The notes beneath the pieces were generated by a model. That model was not told the DNA's origin. It ran no database searches and saw only the letters and a list, made by a program, of their open reading frames with translations. The position numbers were made by a program, and so were the translations under genes. Source: an uncultured Verrucomicrobiota bacterium (GTDB taxonomy: Bacteria > Verrucomicrobiota > Verrucomicrobiia > Opitutales > LL51). From it: 6,702 bases of DNA. How positions within the stretch are numbered: the stretch's first letter is position 1; every line of letters begins with the position of its first letter. Location: the NCBI GenBank assembly GCA_947174645.1, contig CAMWJR010000047.1, positions 1 to 6,702 of the forward strand, read 5' to 3'. This document shows positions 5,791-6,702 of the stretch, in pieces.

Positions 5791-6630
5791 TTAAATTTCC
5801 AATTTCGTTGCAGGATGTGTTACTTTTACGTCGGCATTAATCGGAAGCTGATCAATATTCCGCATCCAAGCGAGTTCAATTTGCGCCTTCTCCTTAGTTT
5901 CCTTGTGGAGTTTTTCCGCATTCGGCGCGTGACTGTTTTTGCCGTCTTTATCGATAATGACAATGTCTTGAGTGTGTCCATCGACAATTAAACGGAGAGC
6001 ACAATAATCTGGCTGACGTGCGAGACTGTAGCGCTTACGGACATCACCGGGGATAAAGAAATATACCGAGGCCAATTCGTTATTTTTGAGACAGATACAG
6101 GTGCATTCGGAGCGCATGAGCAACATCTTTCCTGAAGGAAGGCATCCATTGAATCCAACGTAGAGGCGTATTTTGCAATTGTCGGCCCATTCCTGACCCT
6201 TAACAAGGGCTTGAGGCTTAAGATCGATACGGACTTGTCCCCATTTTTTCATCGCAACCATGAGTCGGTTCGTATCAAATTTGACGCGTTCGATATCGAT
6301 TCTCGACGTCGCCTGAAAGTTACCCGGTTTTTGAGCATCCGGTAAAATATTGGCGTCGACGAGCTCTTTTTTCGCCTGCTCTGTTGGTCCCGATAACATT
6401 TGCGACATTTCGCTCACTAATGCCTTGTGTTCTGCTGGCAGAGCTTCGGGCTGTGGTAGAATTTTAAGCGCCTGAGCGTCAACTTGAGGATCCGATTTAG
6501 CCTCATGAACGACTACCGTATTTGTTTCCGTTTTGGGTTGTTTTTCGGGATCTTCGACTCCATAGAGCGCACACGGGGCGCAGACACACAAAAATTGGAG
6601 CCAACGGCCAAAAAAATGGGTTTCGTTCAT
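5791..6630 (-). CDS. Exported cysteine-containing protein of unknown function
   Basis: A 279-residue protein is read on the - strand, with its stop four bases from the stop of the + strand operon. Residues 1-24 look like a Sec signal peptide: a short N-region with R9, a hydrophobic core LQFLCVCAPCALYG, then a polar chain. A low-complexity linker (25-105; lysine, glutamate, proline) leads to a strand-rich domain at about 107-225. That domain contains WADNCKIRLYVGF (148-160), SECTCIC (174-180) and VYFFIPGDVRKR (189-200). Six cysteines (152, 163, 176, 178, 180, 210) allow disulfides outside the cytoplasm. 'W.D..K..LYVGF', then 'VYFFIP.D' and a C-terminal hydrophobic strand, recalls exported proteins common in Verrucomicrobiota, whose function I do not know. 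It is either a host gene beside a prophage or a phage-carried accessory. There is no ribosome binding site before ATG 6630. Confidence 0.68.
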   Translation of the reverse strand: MNETHFFGRWLQFLCVCAPCALYGVEDPEKQPKTETNTVVVHEAKSDPQVDAQALKILPQPEALPAEHKALVSEMSQMLSGPTEQAKKELVDANILPDAQKPGNFQATSRIDIERVKFDTNRLMVAMKKWGQVRIDLKPQALVKGQEWADNCKIRLYVGFNGCLPSGKMLLMRSECTCICLKNNELASVYFFIPGDVRKRYSLARQPDYCALRLIVDGHTQDIVIIDKDGKNSHAPNAEKLHKETKEKAQIELAWMRNIDQLPINADVKVTHPATKLEI

Positions 6631-6639
6631 ACGGCAGGG

Positions 6640-6667
6640 ATTTTAAAAAAATAATGATTTACTTCAA
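6640..6667 (-). promoter_or_regulatory. Possible sigma-70-type promoter for the exported-protein gene
   Basis: On the - strand TTGAAG (6667-6662) and TAAAAT (6645-6640) are separated by 16 bases of AT-rich sequence. Transcription would begin near 6633, about three bases before the ATG at 6630, giving an almost leaderless mRNA. That would agree with the lack of a Shine-Dalgarno sequence. AT-rich DNA produces such matches by chance, so this is tentative. Confidence 0.35.
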
Positions 6668-6671
6668 GTAA
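6659..6671. repeat. 13-base palindrome upstream of the exported-protein gene
   Basis: TTACTTCAAGTAA is a perfect odd palindrome with a central C. It overlaps the proposed -35 element (TTGAAG on the - strand) and is followed on the + strand by TTTTT. It could be an operator half-site pair, or a weak AT-rich hairpin with a T-run. The - strand sequence read through it also contains a stop codon (6659-6661), which could end a small upstream gene entering from the right edge; nothing more can be said. Confidence 0.3.
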
Positions 6672-6702
6672 TTTTTACATAACATGAACAGCATGTCGAG
6701 GT

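Noticed and set aside
5770..5800. Shared bidirectional terminator between the convergent genes
   Set aside because: Only four bases separate the stop codons and I see no GC-rich hairpin with a T-run on either strand nearby.
6659..6676. Intrinsic terminator on the + strand (palindrome followed by TTTTT)
   Set aside because: The stem would be only five AT-rich pairs, too weak for a confident terminator. I kept it only as a palindrome.

Overview
The window holds the downstream half of a phage-type structural (late) operon on the + strand, followed by one convergent gene on the - strand. It suggests a prophage, or a phage contig, of a mesophilic bacterium with moderate GC. Several proteins resemble families I associate with phages of Verrucomicrobiota and related PVC bacteria: the hub-like protein, the modular fibre and the small 137-residue protein. 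The exported protein at the right end also has a Verrucomicrobiota flavour. This host assignment comes from memory of sequence style, not a search, and is only moderately secure.

Layout, left to right. 1-266 is the C-terminal end of a probable major capsid protein. A 9-bp inverted repeat follows (277-299). Next come a DUF1320/Mu gp36-like head-completion protein (310-762), a probable tail-terminator/completion protein (764-1216) and a small tail-associated protein (1228-1641). A 553-residue modular tail fibre or receptor-binding protein (1652-3313) follows, then a 47-residue coiled-coil protein (3300-3443) whose start lies inside the fibre gene behind a strong ribosome binding site. A 578-residue probable baseplate hub or tail-tip protein (3445-5181) and an unrecognised 202-residue protein (5178-5786) complete the series. 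Gaps after the hairpin are 1-11 nt or short overlaps, so these genes almost certainly form one translationally coupled transcript.

Convergent to it, with only 4 nt between the stop codons, is a 279-residue exported protein (5791-6630, - strand). It has a signal peptide, six cysteines in the mature part and a possible nearly leaderless promoter. It may be a host gene at the prophage edge or a phage-carried accessory (moron) gene.

The products should build a virion: shell, neck, tail tip, and fibres that bind the host surface. Within what can be seen there is no tape measure, tail tube, lysis or regulatory gene, and the fibre precedes the hub. The module is therefore unusually compact. The most interesting points are the missing tape measure, the hidden coiled-coil gene, the cysteine-bearing fibre repeats, and the unrecognised last gene beside an exported-protein gene.
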